A DNA stretch of 29,531 nucleotides, from assembly GCA_030452275.1 (NCBI GenBank), contig JAKDMR010000005.1, forward strand, positions 1 through 29,531. Direction: 5' to 3'. The position numbers and the translations under genes are program-made. Shown piece by piece: positions 1-7,633 of this stretch; position 1 is the first letter of the stretch, and each line of letters starts with the position of its first letter. The notes under the pieces were generated by a model. The model worked only from the letters and a program-made list of their open reading frames with translations. It was not told the DNA's origin and ran no database searches. Source of the stretch: Candidatus Nitrosocosmicus sp. (GTDB lineage: Archaea > Thermoproteota > Nitrososphaeria > Nitrososphaerales > Nitrososphaeraceae).

Positions 1-54
1 ATCACCAATAGCCCAACGCACCTGATCTGTAATTAAAAAAATTACAACCGACAA
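1..54 (-). CDS. possible 5' end of a minus-strand membrane protein gene, cut by the window edge
   Basis: The minus strand stays open from about base 153 to base 1. A TTG at 54-52 would start MSVVIFLITDQVRWAIGD, a short hydrophobic stretch followed by a polar turn, as at the start of a membrane or secreted protein. A/T-rich boxes that could serve as a TATA element lie near 70-90 on the minus strand. There is no ATG in this frame, and the open run upstream of the TTG also encodes plausible residues, so the true start is unknown. Only about 18 codons are visible and no family can be named. It may be a chance open frame. Confidence 0.25.
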   Translation of the reverse strand, partial: MSVVIFLITDQVRWAIGD

Positions 55-364
55 GAGGAAGTGAATTAATACACTATAGCATGAATATAAGATACTATTA
101 ACATTTCTTTGAAAATTTTGTCCATGACTATGTTGTGCGTAAAGAGTAGCGTTTTATATTGGAATAAATTATTTGTGGTGCTTTAGTTATTGATATCTTT
201 ACAATTCAATGGGGTTTTCTAGTGATGTGTAAGTGTATATACGTTGCATAATAGATCTTACCATATATTGACTGATATGTGAGAGTTCCTACTAAGGAGA
301 TTTTAATTTTAATAAGTATGATATAAACATCTAAATATCAATCTCATACTAAATTCTCGTTATA
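55..364. other. intergenic region upstream of the DHH gene
   Basis: No ORF longer than about 20 codons with a normal start was found here, apart from the minus-strand frame running to the left edge. The sequence is very AT-rich. A TATA-like stretch (TGATATAAAC, about 318-327) and another A/T box (about 331-340) precede the TTG at 365 and could serve as its promoter. No RNA gene or repeat was recognised. Confidence 0.4.
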
Positions 365-1354
365 TTGAAAAGCATTTGTATATCTCATAAGGAAGATGCT
401 GATGGGATAGTTTCCGCAGCGTTACTACAAAACGCCCTGAAGATTAGGAACATATTTTTGGTAGATTATCCAAATTTATTGAATTCCTTAGACTATACAA
501 TATCTCTTTGTCATAAGAATAGGAAGTTCTCGAGAGTTTTCATTTGTGATGTTGGTCTTAACAGAAAGAATCAAACCTTATTTATAGATAAGTTGAAGAT
601 CCTACTACTTAGAAATATTGAAGTGATCTACATAGATCATCATTATCTTGAGATGGAAATAAGAAGAGAACTGGAATTAATTGGGGTGAAATTAATCCAT
701 GATGTTAATGATTGCACTTCTGTTCAAATTTACCACCTACTTAGTGCTAAATTAAGCAGTAGGTTTGCCTTTTATGCTGCTGCTGCAGCATTGACGGATT
801 ATATGGAATCAAATCCAATGGCAAGTTTATTAGTTGGTAAATATGACAGAACGTTCTTAATGTTGGAATCGTGTTTTTTATCATATATCATATCTTCATC
901 ACAAAAAAATATCGATTTTCTAAAATTTATCTCTAGGGCAATATCCAAAGGAAAAATGCCACATGAGATTAAGAATGGATTCAGATTGGTCAGGGAGTTT
1001 TGTGAAAAGATTAATAATGCAACTACCATAATAGAAAGCCAATCTAAGCACTTGAATAATATCTCATATTTTGAGCATAACTTAGAGTTATCTTCAAGCA
1101 TGATAGTAAATTTCGTTCTGGGTATTACAGGTAAGAAAGTTGGAATAGCATTTAAATTAAAATCAAATATTAATTCATATATTCTTTCAATTCGTGGTTC
1201 TAAAGAGTGCAAAACTCATTTGGGGATGCTAGTGAACAATCTATCTGCGGAATTAGATGGTAGCGGAGGTGGACATGACAAAGCGTGCGGAGCCGTTATA
1301 CCTACGGAGAATTTCAAGAAATTTTTAGATAAATTAGATCAAGCAATCGTCTAA
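365..1354 (+). CDS. DHH-family phosphoesterase (RecJ/NrnA-like)
   Basis: This is a cytoplasmic metal-dependent phosphoesterase of the DHH superfamily, which hydrolyses phosphodiester bonds in short oligonucleotides, cyclic dinucleotides or single-stranded DNA. The N-terminal HxxDxDG motif is H8-K-E-D11-A-D13-G14, Asp62 follows in CDVG, and the name-giving DHH is D91-H92-H93. A later Asp lies in LTDYMES (about residue 143). The C-terminal DHHA1-type substrate motif GGGH is at 301-304, followed by DKACGAVI. The 329-residue length fits stand-alone DHH/DHHA1 proteins and is too short for bacterial RecJ. The start is TTG, and the HxxDxDG motif begins only 8 residues in, so a later start is unlikely. 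The family assignment is firm; the substrate is not known. Confidence 0.88.
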   Translation: MKSICISHKEDADGIVSAALLQNALKIRNIFLVDYPNLLNSLDYTISLCHKNRKFSRVFICDVGLNRKNQTLFIDKLKILLLRNIEVIYIDHHYLEMEIRRELELIGVKLIHDVNDCTSVQIYHLLSAKLSSRFAFYAAAAALTDYMESNPMASLLVGKYDRTFLMLESCFLSYIISSSQKNIDFLKFISRAISKGKMPHEIKNGFRLVREFCEKINNATTIIESQSKHLNNISYFEHNLELSSSMIVNFVLGITGKKVGIAFKLKSNINSYILSIRGSKECKTHLGMLVNNLSAELDGSGGGHDKACGAVIPTENFKKFLDKLDQAIV

Positions 1355-1406
1355 ACTTGTTCAAAAAACTATTTAGTTAATATTTCATTATAACATAGAT
1401 TCCAAT

Positions 1407-1922
1407 ATGACCAGGATAGGAGAGATTTACCGAAAGGTACATGGTAGATTAGTTGAACGACCGACTAATTTTAGTTGGGTGATTCCTCAAAAATTGGCAG
1501 GTAGCGGGTTGCCATCATCTTATGATCAACTCACATGGCTTGCGTCTAATAATATAAAAAGTTTAGTTACTGTCCGTGAGATTCCGTTACCAGAAATTTG
1601 GATTCAAAAAGTGAATTCTCAAAACTTCGAGTTAGAAAATTATTTTTTGAAAACCGATGATTATAATGCTCCAACTATCGACGAAATTCATGAAGTGGTG
1701 GATTATATCGAAAAAAAGATTGAGGCAGGTAAGCCTGTGTTAGTTCACTGTGCTGCAGGAAAGGGGAGGACAGGAACCATCCTAGCGGCCTATTTGATAA
1801 AAAAGGAAGGGCTGAGTCCATATGAAGCAGTTAGGAAATTGAGACTCATGAGGCCTGGATCAGTTCAATCAGAACGACAATCTATGGTCATTGAGCATTA
1901 TCACAGGTTTCTTGAGCAATAA
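1407..1922 (+). CDS. dual-specificity protein phosphatase, DUSP23/VHZ-like
   Basis: This protein should dephosphorylate phosphotyrosine and possibly phosphoserine/threonine through a cysteinyl-phosphate intermediate. The P-loop HCAAGKGRTGT spans 114-124, with nucleophile C115 and R121. D84 or D85 in LKTDDYNAP is the likely general acid. The N-terminal NFSWVIPQKLAGSGLP stretch and the late RLMRPGSV motif match, from memory, the small atypical phosphatase VHZ (DUSP23), so this is a minimal 171-residue phosphatase core with no targeting domain. It follows the DHH gene by 52 nt and has its own TATA-like box (about 1371-1384). The HtrA gene starts 11 nt after its stop. The physiological substrate is unknown. 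Confidence 0.88.
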   Translation: MTRIGEIYRKVHGRLVERPTNFSWVIPQKLAGSGLPSSYDQLTWLASNNIKSLVTVREIPLPEIWIQKVNSQNFELENYFLKTDDYNAPTIDEIHEVVDYIEKKIEAGKPVLVHCAAGKGRTGTILAAYLIKKEGLSPYEAVRKLRLMRPGSVQSERQSMVIEHYHRFLEQ

Positions 1923-1933
1923 TATTTACTGCT

Positions 1934-3763
1934 ATGAATCTGACTGTAATATTTAAATTGACTCAAAAAATTCTACATCTATTGATGACTAACATGGTGT
2001 TCAATTCCTTTCAAAATTATCAAGTAAAAATTGATGAGAAGATGAAGATGATAATGATATTTCTAACTTCATTTATTATTGTCACTTGTCTATTTTCTAT
2101 TAATACTTTACATTCAATCGAATTAGATAGTGTGTCGGGAAATACCTCGGCTTTCGAGCTAGATCAAACGACCACAAAAGCTAGTCACAATCTTATCACG
2201 AGAGATTATAGCAATGCATTGCCTGATCTATTTGATAAGGTTGAGAAATCAGTTGTACAGATAACTGAACTTGGGACCACTCAAGCTACGGAACCTAACC
2301 CCTCGAGATTGGGATCTGGATTTGTATACGATAAGTTAGGACACATTGTTACTAACTTTCATGTGGTAGATGGTTCAAAGAACAATAAAGTTTACGTAAC
2401 ATTTCTGGATGGAGTATCATATGAGGGTGATATTGTAGGGATTGACCCTTATTCCGATCTCGCTGTTATTAAACTATCTGAGGTAGATAATAATCTCAGT
2501 TCCAAATTGGTCCCGTTAGAATTGGGCAATTCTTCTAAAATTCGAATCGGAGAAAAAGTCGTAGCTATTGGAAACCCTTTTGGATTGTCGGGATCCGTAT
2601 CTGAAGGTATTATTAGTGGGCTAGGAAGACTAATGCCAGCTGGCGATAATGGTGGATCCCAGCAAAATCCGTTTGATAAGACCCAAATAGTGAAACCTGT
2701 TCCGTCGTTTTCAATACCTGACATCATTCAAACAGATGCTGCCATAAATCCAGGTAACTCGGGAGGCCCATTGATAGATATGAGTGCGAATGTTATTGGA
2801 ATTAATACAGCCATTTTCTCTAATACTGGTGTTTATTCTGGGATCGGATTTGCCATTCCATCTAATTTTCTGACAAAAATTGTACCGCTCTTAATTGAGA
2901 ACGGAGAGTACGATCATCCATATATTGGGATAAATGGGTTTGACATAACTCCAGAGATAGCAAAATTATTGAATTTACCTGAAGCCGTAGGCTTTTTAGT
3001 GATCAATGTTACTGATAATAGTCCTGCCAAAATGGCTGGGATACTAGGGGGGAATAAGAGCATGCTAATTAATGGATTGCCTATCGAACTTGGCGGTGAT
3101 ATAATTACCGAGATAGACAATAAGCCTGTAAGAAAGGTAGATGACATTTTGTCATATTTGGAGAATTACAAACGAATAGGGGATAACGTTAACCTAACAG
3201 TGTTAAGAGGTTCAGATCATGTCAAGCAGGTTATAACGATCCCGTTGACTGCTAGACCATCATTGGAAACGAATTTGACAAGCCCATCTTTGGGCGTAAT
3301 AGGTTTGGATGTAGCACCTGAGATTGCCAATCTGATGAATATCTCAAGAGATAACGGCTTCTTAATTACCAGCATAATTGGTAATAGTTCTGCTTCTAAA
3401 GCAAATTTGAGGGGCGGTTATATAGTTACCGAAGTCAATGGCACAGTATTAGAGCTAGGAGGAGACATAATAGTAAAGATGGATAGCGTCGACATAAAAA
3501 ACCAAATGGACATAAAGAATTACCTGAAGACTAAGAATATTGGTGATTCTGTTATTATTACCGTATTAAGGGAAGGCGATTATTTAACAAAATCTCTAAT
3601 CCTTGAACCGATTAGTGAAAATCAACGGATATTGGAGGATTCCAAAACAACTGATAATGATTTACCTCCTCCTTTCTTACAGGATGACCTTAAAGAATTT
3701 CTAGAGTCATGTGCAAAAGTGTTGCCTAGAGAAACTTGTGAATCGATGATAATCATAAAATAA
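1934..3763 (+). CDS. membrane-anchored HtrA/DegP-like serine protease with two PDZ-like regions
   Basis: This is a trypsin-fold (S1C) serine protease acting outside the cell membrane in protein quality control. The catalytic triad is visible: H143 in TNFHVVDG, D175 in YSDLAVIKL and S276 in NPGNSGGPL. One hydrophobic segment (about 40-58, MIMIFLTSFIIVTCLF) is a signal anchor or signal peptide. Two consecutive PDZ-like regions follow (about 325-435 and 445-560), each with a GGDII segment. At 609 residues it is longer than a typical one-PDZ HtrA. The start is ambiguous: ATG 1934 is the longest, but a TATA-like TATTTAAA at 1950-1957 sits about 30 nt before in-frame ATG 1985 (residue 18). A leaderless start at 1985 is therefore likely and would still keep the anchor. 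Confidence 0.9.
   Translation: MNLTVIFKLTQKILHLLMTNMVFNSFQNYQVKIDEKMKMIMIFLTSFIIVTCLFSINTLHSIELDSVSGNTSAFELDQTTTKASHNLITRDYSNALPDLFDKVEKSVVQITELGTTQATEPNPSRLGSGFVYDKLGHIVTNFHVVDGSKNNKVYVTFLDGVSYEGDIVGIDPYSDLAVIKLSEVDNNLSSKLVPLELGNSSKIRIGEKVVAIGNPFGLSGSVSEGIISGLGRLMPAGDNGGSQQNPFDKTQIVKPVPSFSIPDIIQTDAAINPGNSGGPLIDMSANVIGINTAIFSNTGVYSGIGFAIPSNFLTKIVPLLIENGEYDHPYIGINGFDITPEIAKLLNLPEAVGFLVINVTDNSPAKMAGILGGNKSMLINGLPIELGGDIITEIDNKPVRKVDDILSYLENYKRIGDNVNLTVLRGSDHVKQVITIPLTARPSLETNLTSPSLGVIGLDVAPEIANLMNISRDNGFLITSIIGNSSASKANLRGGYIVTEVNGTVLELGGDIIVKMDSVDIKNQMDIKNYLKTKNIGDSVIITVLREGDYLTKSLILEPISENQRILEDSKTTDNDLPPPFLQDDLKEFLESCAKVLPRETCESMIIIK
1950..1957 (+). promoter_or_regulatory. TATA-like box for the HtrA gene
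   Basis: TATTTAAA lies inside the longest version of the HtrA reading frame, centred about 31 nt before in-frame ATG 1985. This is the spacing seen at other genes in the window, and it argues that the annotated 1934 start is too early. Confidence 0.4.
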
Positions 3764-3815
3764 TATTTTCATAATAGATGATATATATCGGCCCTAAAAT
3801 ATAGTTATAGGGAAA

Positions 3816-4241
3816 ATGATTTCAAGGAAGGAAGATGAATTCCACTTGTTTTGTAAACACGTGATAGATTTGGACCCCAGTATACGTTTTGCGGGTATTG
3901 CGGATGAGGATGGGAAATTGGAGTCCATAGCTGAAAGAAGCGGACTCGTCCCTCTGCTATCTCCTGAGGAGAGGGCTCAATATGCCATTACTGCTGCCAC
4001 CAGGCAGTATACACGTTTGAGGTGGGAATACATGTTAGGCAAAATACAATACGCTAGTTCAAAATATGACCGCCTGATTAGAGCTACAATACCAATTACC
4101 GACGAAAATAGTACTTTATCGTACGTATTGCTATTGTCATTTGATCCTGAGATCACAAATGTTCACCAAATTATTACAGAAAAGATAATCCCGTTCATAA
4201 ACGAGGGCAAAAGTAACTTGACGAAATTGCACGATAAATAG
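3816..4241 (+). CDS. small conserved archaeal protein (DUF6659-like?)
   Basis: The product is 141 residues, soluble, without signal peptide or membrane segment. The N-terminal half carries FAGIADEDGKLESIAERSG, reminiscent of the strand-turn-strand of roadblock/profilin-type folds, followed by a helix-rich LLSPEERAQYAITAATRQ region and a C-terminal strand VLLLSFDPE. From memory it resembles a protein family common in Nitrososphaeria annotated DUF6659, but I cannot confirm that. It stands alone, with a TATA-like GATATATAT about 30 nt upstream of the ATG. No catalytic residues are apparent. A regulatory or scaffolding role is only a guess. Confidence 0.75.
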   Translation: MISRKEDEFHLFCKHVIDLDPSIRFAGIADEDGKLESIAERSGLVPLLSPEERAQYAITAATRQYTRLRWEYMLGKIQYASSKYDRLIRATIPITDENSTLSYVLLLSFDPEITNVHQIITEKIIPFINEGKSNLTKLHDK

Positions 4242-4339
4242 GAATATCCAATTCATAAGAGGTGTGATGCTTACTCCAAAAAAAGCTTTTGTTGTTATAA
4301 AATTATTCAAGTAAATTGTGCTTATGCTGAACGAAGATG

Positions 4340-4347
4340 TTATATAC
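4340..4347 (+). promoter_or_regulatory. TATA box of the methionine-rich secreted protein
   Basis: TTATATAC is centred 27-28 nt before ATG 4371, so transcription would begin at or just before the start codon (a leaderless mRNA). It is one of the best-looking TATA elements in the window. Confidence 0.5.
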
Positions 4348-4370
4348 CAGAAAAATCTACTTAATGATGC

Positions 4371-4574
4371 ATGAATAAGTTCAATGTATTTGTAGTTTTA
4401 AGTATCGTAGCAGCAGCATCTTTGTTTGGAGCAATGGTAACACCAGCTCTCGCACAAGACAACATGTCAATGCCAATGGACAACATGTCAATGCCAATGG
4501 ATGAAATGGGTAATATGACCATGACGATGGATAATTCTACCGACATGGGCAATGGTACAATGACTGTAAACTAG
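4371..4574 (+). CDS. tiny secreted methionine-rich protein, possible copper binder
   Basis: This 67-residue product has a classic Sec signal peptide: a Lys near the N-terminus, a hydrophobic core (about 6-21) and a PALA|QD cleavage site after A28. The mature part is only about 39 residues, with 12 methionines in MSMPM and MTMTM runs and five Asp. It also has five N-x-S/T sequons (NMS, NMS, NMT, NST, NGT), which archaeal oligosaccharyltransferase could glycosylate. The DNA holds two exact 21-nt copies (4458-4478 and 4479-4499). Spaced methionines are known Cu(I) ligands in copper-handling proteins, so extracytoplasmic copper buffering is a reasonable inference, but no homologue was recognised. 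A 63-codon frame on the opposite strand is its antisense shadow. Confidence 0.72.
   Translation: MNKFNVFVVLSIVAAASLFGAMVTPALAQDNMSMPMDNMSMPMDEMGNMTMTMDNSTDMGNGTMTVN
4458..4499 (+). repeat. two exact tandem 21-nt copies encoding DNMSMPM
   Basis: The unit GACAACATGTCAATGCCAATG occurs twice back to back, in frame, and encodes DNMSMPM each time. The identity is at nucleotide level, so the duplication is either recent or kept identical. Confidence 0.95.
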
Positions 4575-4686
4575 GACAAGATATTAACCCACAATATTTT
4601 TTCTAGAATTAATTTTTTAGTTTATTTTTGTTTGAAATCGGTGATTTGGAATTGATGTTAAATAAGGCTAAATACAATTATTTTTA

Positions 4687-6168
4687 ATGACTTTTGACAG
4701 TCTATCTGAATATTTGAACGCCCTAGAATCAGCGGGCGAATTAAAAAAAGTCCAGACGGAAGTAAGCTCTGAATTAGAAGTAGCTGAGATTATGAGACGA
4801 TTGATGTATACAAAAAAAAGTCCTGCCATTTTGTTTGAAAACATAAAGGATTTTGAAATACCTATCCTCGGCAACGCATTCGGATCAATTAAGAGATTAC
4901 AGATAGCTTTAGACTTGGAAGATTTTTCAGAAATAGGAAATCGAATCGTTGAAATGACCCGGATGAAAATGCCATCGGGGGTTTTAAACAAACTAAAAAT
5001 GCTTCCGAAGTTATCGGAATTCTCTGAGTATGGCCCTAAAATTGTGGATAAAGGCCAGGTTCAAGAAGTCATTGAAACAGATAGCCCTTCATTCAAACAA
5101 TTTCCCATTCTCAAATCATTTAAACATGATGCAGGAAGATTTATAACCTTTGGAATGACCGTTACCAAACATCCAGAAACCGGGATTCGAAATATAGGTG
5201 TTTATCGTATTCAAATTCTGAATGACAAGCAAGCGATAATGCACTGGCAGATTCACAAACGTGGTGCCCAGCATTCTGATATCTCAAAAGAATCTAAAAA
5301 GCCAATTGAAGCAGCAATAGTAATTGGGGGCGACCCAGGTACCATTTTCAGCAGCATAGCTCCAGTTCCAGAAGGTATGGATAAATTTCTGTTTGCAGGA
5401 ATTTCGCGAAAGAAAGGGGTCAAAATGGTAAAATGTAAAACAGTAGATTTGGAGGTACCAGCTAATGCAGAAATCGTATTTGAGGGCATCATCGACCCAG
5501 AAAACCTAGAAACTGAAGGGCCATTTGGAGATCATACTGGTTATTTTACGCCTCCCGACAAATTCCCCGTTTTTACATTAACCGGCGTCTTGCATAGAAA
5601 AAAGCCTGTTTATTTAACCACTGTCGTCGGAAAACCCATTCTGGAGGATGCCTATTTTGGAAAAGTAATAGAAAGATCTTTCTTACCTCTGATACAGATG
5701 TTTCAGCCCGAAGTGATAGATTTCTCGATGCCAGCAGCTGGATGGTTTCAAGGATTGGGAATAATCTCAATTAAGAAGAGGTATCCTGGGCAAGCAAAAA
5801 AGGTGATGATGGGACTATGGGGGTTGGGCCAGCTCTCCTTAACTAAGATTTTTGTCGTAGTTGATCAGGATGTAGCCGTTCATGATATGGATAATATTAT
5901 TTGGGCCATAACAACCAAAGCAGATCCAAAACGGGATATATTGATAATAGAGAATGTCCCTACTGATACCTTGGATCCCTCATCTCCTTTGGTAAATTTT
6001 GGATCAAAAATGGGAATCGACGCCACAACCAAATGGAGAGAAGAAGGCTTTTTTAGGGAGATTCAGGAGGAAGTTCACGTCGATGAAGAAACGAAATTGT
6101 TGGTCGATAAAAAGTGGTTTACATATGGATTTCCTCTAGAAAATACTCACGCTAGTGATGTCGACTGA
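4687..6168 (+). CDS. ubiD: UbiD-family prenylated-FMN-dependent decarboxylase
   Basis: UbiD enzymes (de)carboxylate aromatic or alpha,beta-unsaturated acids using prenylated FMN and a divalent metal. In archaea they are associated with quinone synthesis. The 493-residue length is typical. Recognisable family blocks are the N-terminal FDSLSEYLNALESAGELKKV, the prFMN-region block around ETGIRNIGVYRIQ (about 165-177), EGPFGDHTGYFTPP (about 277-290) with E277 and D282, and the C-terminal ENVPTDTLDPSSP and GIDATTKW. The partner UbiX, which makes prFMN, is not in the window. The gene is monocistronic with a TTAAATA box (4659-4665) about 25 nt before the ATG. The substrate cannot be deduced from sequence. 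Confidence 0.92.
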   Translation: MTFDSLSEYLNALESAGELKKVQTEVSSELEVAEIMRRLMYTKKSPAILFENIKDFEIPILGNAFGSIKRLQIALDLEDFSEIGNRIVEMTRMKMPSGVLNKLKMLPKLSEFSEYGPKIVDKGQVQEVIETDSPSFKQFPILKSFKHDAGRFITFGMTVTKHPETGIRNIGVYRIQILNDKQAIMHWQIHKRGAQHSDISKESKKPIEAAIVIGGDPGTIFSSIAPVPEGMDKFLFAGISRKKGVKMVKCKTVDLEVPANAEIVFEGIIDPENLETEGPFGDHTGYFTPPDKFPVFTLTGVLHRKKPVYLTTVVGKPILEDAYFGKVIERSFLPLIQMFQPEVIDFSMPAAGWFQGLGIISIKKRYPGQAKKVMMGLWGLGQLSLTKIFVVVDQDVAVHDMDNIIWAITTKADPKRDILIIENVPTDTLDPSSPLVNFGSKMGIDATTKWREEGFFREIQEEVHVDEETKLLVDKKWFTYGFPLENTHASDVD

Positions 6169-6258
6169 AGCAATTTCATCACTGCATTGATCCATGCTTA
6201 AATTCAACTTAAAGCCTTATATTTAGGAATTTCGTATAGTAGGTTACTCAGATAGATA

Positions 6259-6618
6259 ATGTCTAGTAAAGACAAAATCAAAACTAATAACCTCCAGTTG
6301 AAAAAAGCCATGAAATGCGAGAGTTTGGATGAAGGAACATTTGCATTCTTGAATTGGATGAATTGCAAGTCATTTGATAGTGAAGGCTATGAACAGAACC
6401 CTCCTTTAATATTGAAATATGTTGATTTTCCTACGGTTGGTTTGGTAAGATTATTTGATAGATTTTTGGGGCACGATATTTTTGTCGATATAACAGATTC
6501 CGTACCATTGTGTAAGACATGTATAACAGATGATTGTTCACATGTTGGTTTTACTATATGCTTACTCCAATTAATTGAGCGAGAGGGGTTTGAGTCCATG
6601 GATGAGGTATTGAAATAG
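6259..6618 (+). CDS. hypothetical cysteine-containing protein
   Basis: I do not recognise this 119-residue protein. It is soluble and has a central hydrophobic/aromatic block (PPLILKYVDFPTVGLVRLFDRFLG). A cysteine cluster follows, LCKTCITDDCSHVGFTIC, whose C-x2-C, C-x-H and C spacing could bind zinc or another metal. The C-terminus is a predicted helix (LLQLIEREGFESMDEVL). A TATA-like TTATATTTA (6218-6226) lies about 37 nt before the ATG. It stands between ubiD and the ferritin-like gene, each apparently with its own promoter. It looks like a genuine lineage-specific gene rather than a shadow. Confidence 0.7.
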   Translation: MSSKDKIKTNNLQLKKAMKCESLDEGTFAFLNWMNCKSFDSEGYEQNPPLILKYVDFPTVGLVRLFDRFLGHDIFVDITDSVPLCKTCITDDCSHVGFTICLLQLIEREGFESMDEVLK

Positions 6619-6680
6619 ATAATCACTAGAATTTAAATTTGAATTGTCGAAAAACTATGAGACGAATTTACAATAAAATT

Positions 6681-6688
6681 TTTATATT
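6681..6688 (+). promoter_or_regulatory. TATA box of the ferritin-like gene
   Basis: TTTATATT is centred about 24 nt before ATG 6709 and about 18 nt before TTG 6703. The spacing favours the ATG as a leaderless start. Confidence 0.45.
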
Positions 6689-6702
6689 CATTAATCTAAG
6701 GT

Positions 6703-7299
6703 TTGATAATGACGGAGAATAATGAATATGTTCCAAATGTAGTGGCTTTAGAGGTATTAGAAAAAAATGGTGTTAATATTGAAAGACTAAAAGAATTGAT
6801 AACCAAAGGCGTGGGTGCGGAATTTACAACCTATTATTATTATACTATTTTGAGGATGCACTGTACAGGCCTTGATGGAGAAGGAATCAAGGAGATAGTT
6901 GAAGATGCAAGAATTGAGGATAGAAACCATTTTGAGGCTATGGTCCCGCGACTTTATGAATTGGGCGGAAGTTTGCCACGAGATATCAGAGATTTCGCAA
7001 CCCAAGCTGGATGTCCAGACGCTTACTTGCCAGAGAATTGGAAAGATTTGACTTCTATCATAAAAGTACTTTTGGAAGCAGAACAATGTGCTATTCGATC
7101 GTGGGGAGAAGTTTGTGACATGACAGGGGGAAAAGATCCCAGAACCTTCGATATTGCCCAGAGGATAATGCAGGAGGAAATTGAGCACGAAGCTTGGTTC
7201 ATAGAACTGTTATCAAAAAGGCCATCTGGACATTTTAGGAGAAACTTTCCAGGTCAATCACCATATACCTCTGGTGCAGGTGGGCTCAGCCACCTTTAA
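6703..7299 (+). CDS. ferritin-like / Dps-like (DPSL) protein
   Basis: This four-helix-bundle protein probably oxidises and stores iron and protects against peroxide. Likely diiron ligands are E40 (GAEFTTYYYY), the IEDRNH segment with D73 and H76, E127 (LLEAEQ) and the EEIEH block with E159 and H162. A conserved AGCPDAYLP loop and extra cysteines (C54, C104, C129, C138) recall archaeal DPSL/thioferritin proteins. The 198-residue length fits DPSL better than classical Dps. The longest start is TTG 6703, but ATG 6709 is favoured by the TATA box at 6681-6688. It is monocistronic. The diiron fold is confident; the precise subfamily is not. Confidence 0.85.
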   Translation: MIMTENNEYVPNVVALEVLEKNGVNIERLKELITKGVGAEFTTYYYYTILRMHCTGLDGEGIKEIVEDARIEDRNHFEAMVPRLYELGGSLPRDIRDFATQAGCPDAYLPENWKDLTSIIKVLLEAEQCAIRSWGEVCDMTGGKDPRTFDIAQRIMQEEIEHEAWFIELLSKRPSGHFRRNFPGQSPYTSGAGGLSHL

Positions 7300-7445
7300 T
7301 TTTTATTCTTGTTAAATTGCTATGATTATTTTGAGAAACTTTCAGAAAATTCTATTTTTCATAATTTAGAACCGCACTAGCATACTTTGAGACAGTACAG
7401 CCTTTTAGAAATGCCTGACAAAAGTTTTTTTTTAGTAGAGAAATA

Positions 7446-7454
7446 TTTTATAAA
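7446..7454 (+). promoter_or_regulatory. TATA box of the membrane miniprotein
   Basis: TTTTATAAA is a near-ideal archaeal TATA element. The predicted transcription start falls around 7475, coinciding with an in-frame ATG. Confidence 0.45.
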
Positions 7455-7468
7455 CCCGGTGTAAAATA

Positions 7469-7633
7469 ATGTTAATGGTATTGCACTTAACAAGTAGAAG
7501 GAAGGGGGAATTTCTTATGGCAATAGCTGGGATTGGCTTGGCTATTGGTGCCATGAGTATAAGCGTGCCACAAGTCGCATATGCAGGCTTGTGCATAACA
7601 GGATTGGGTATTGTATCTATGTTGTGGAGGTAG
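7469..7633 (+). CDS. 54-residue membrane miniprotein
   Basis: This short frame encodes MLMVLHLTSRRKGEF and then two hydrophobic, glycine-rich segments around a proline: MAIAGIGLAIGAMSISV and VAYAGLCITGLGIVSML, ending in WR. It looks like a small hairpin membrane protein with a basic cytoplasmic N-terminus. A good TATA box TTTTATAAA (7446-7454) lies 25 nt before the second ATG (7475), favouring a leaderless start there. A third in-frame ATG at 7517 follows a GGAAGGGGGA purine run that could act as a ribosome-binding site. No family was recognised. The bases between the ferritin-like gene and this ORF (7300-7468) hold nothing else visible except an oligo-T run at about 7425-7433. Confidence 0.5.
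   Translation: MLMVLHLTSRRKGEFLMAIAGIGLAIGAMSISVPQVAYAGLCITGLGIVSMLWR

Noticed and set aside
799..1212. 137-codon minus-strand ORF within the DHH gene
   Set aside because: It is antisense to a complete DHH gene with all motifs, and its product shows no domain.
4361..4552. 63-codon minus-strand ORF with ISSIGIDMLS repeats
   Set aside because: It is the antisense image of the 21-nt repeat in the methionine-rich gene. The plus strand has the signal peptide and TATA box.
6787..7188. 133-codon minus-strand ORF
   Set aside because: It lies fully inside the ferritin-like gene, whose metal-ligand pattern is clear.
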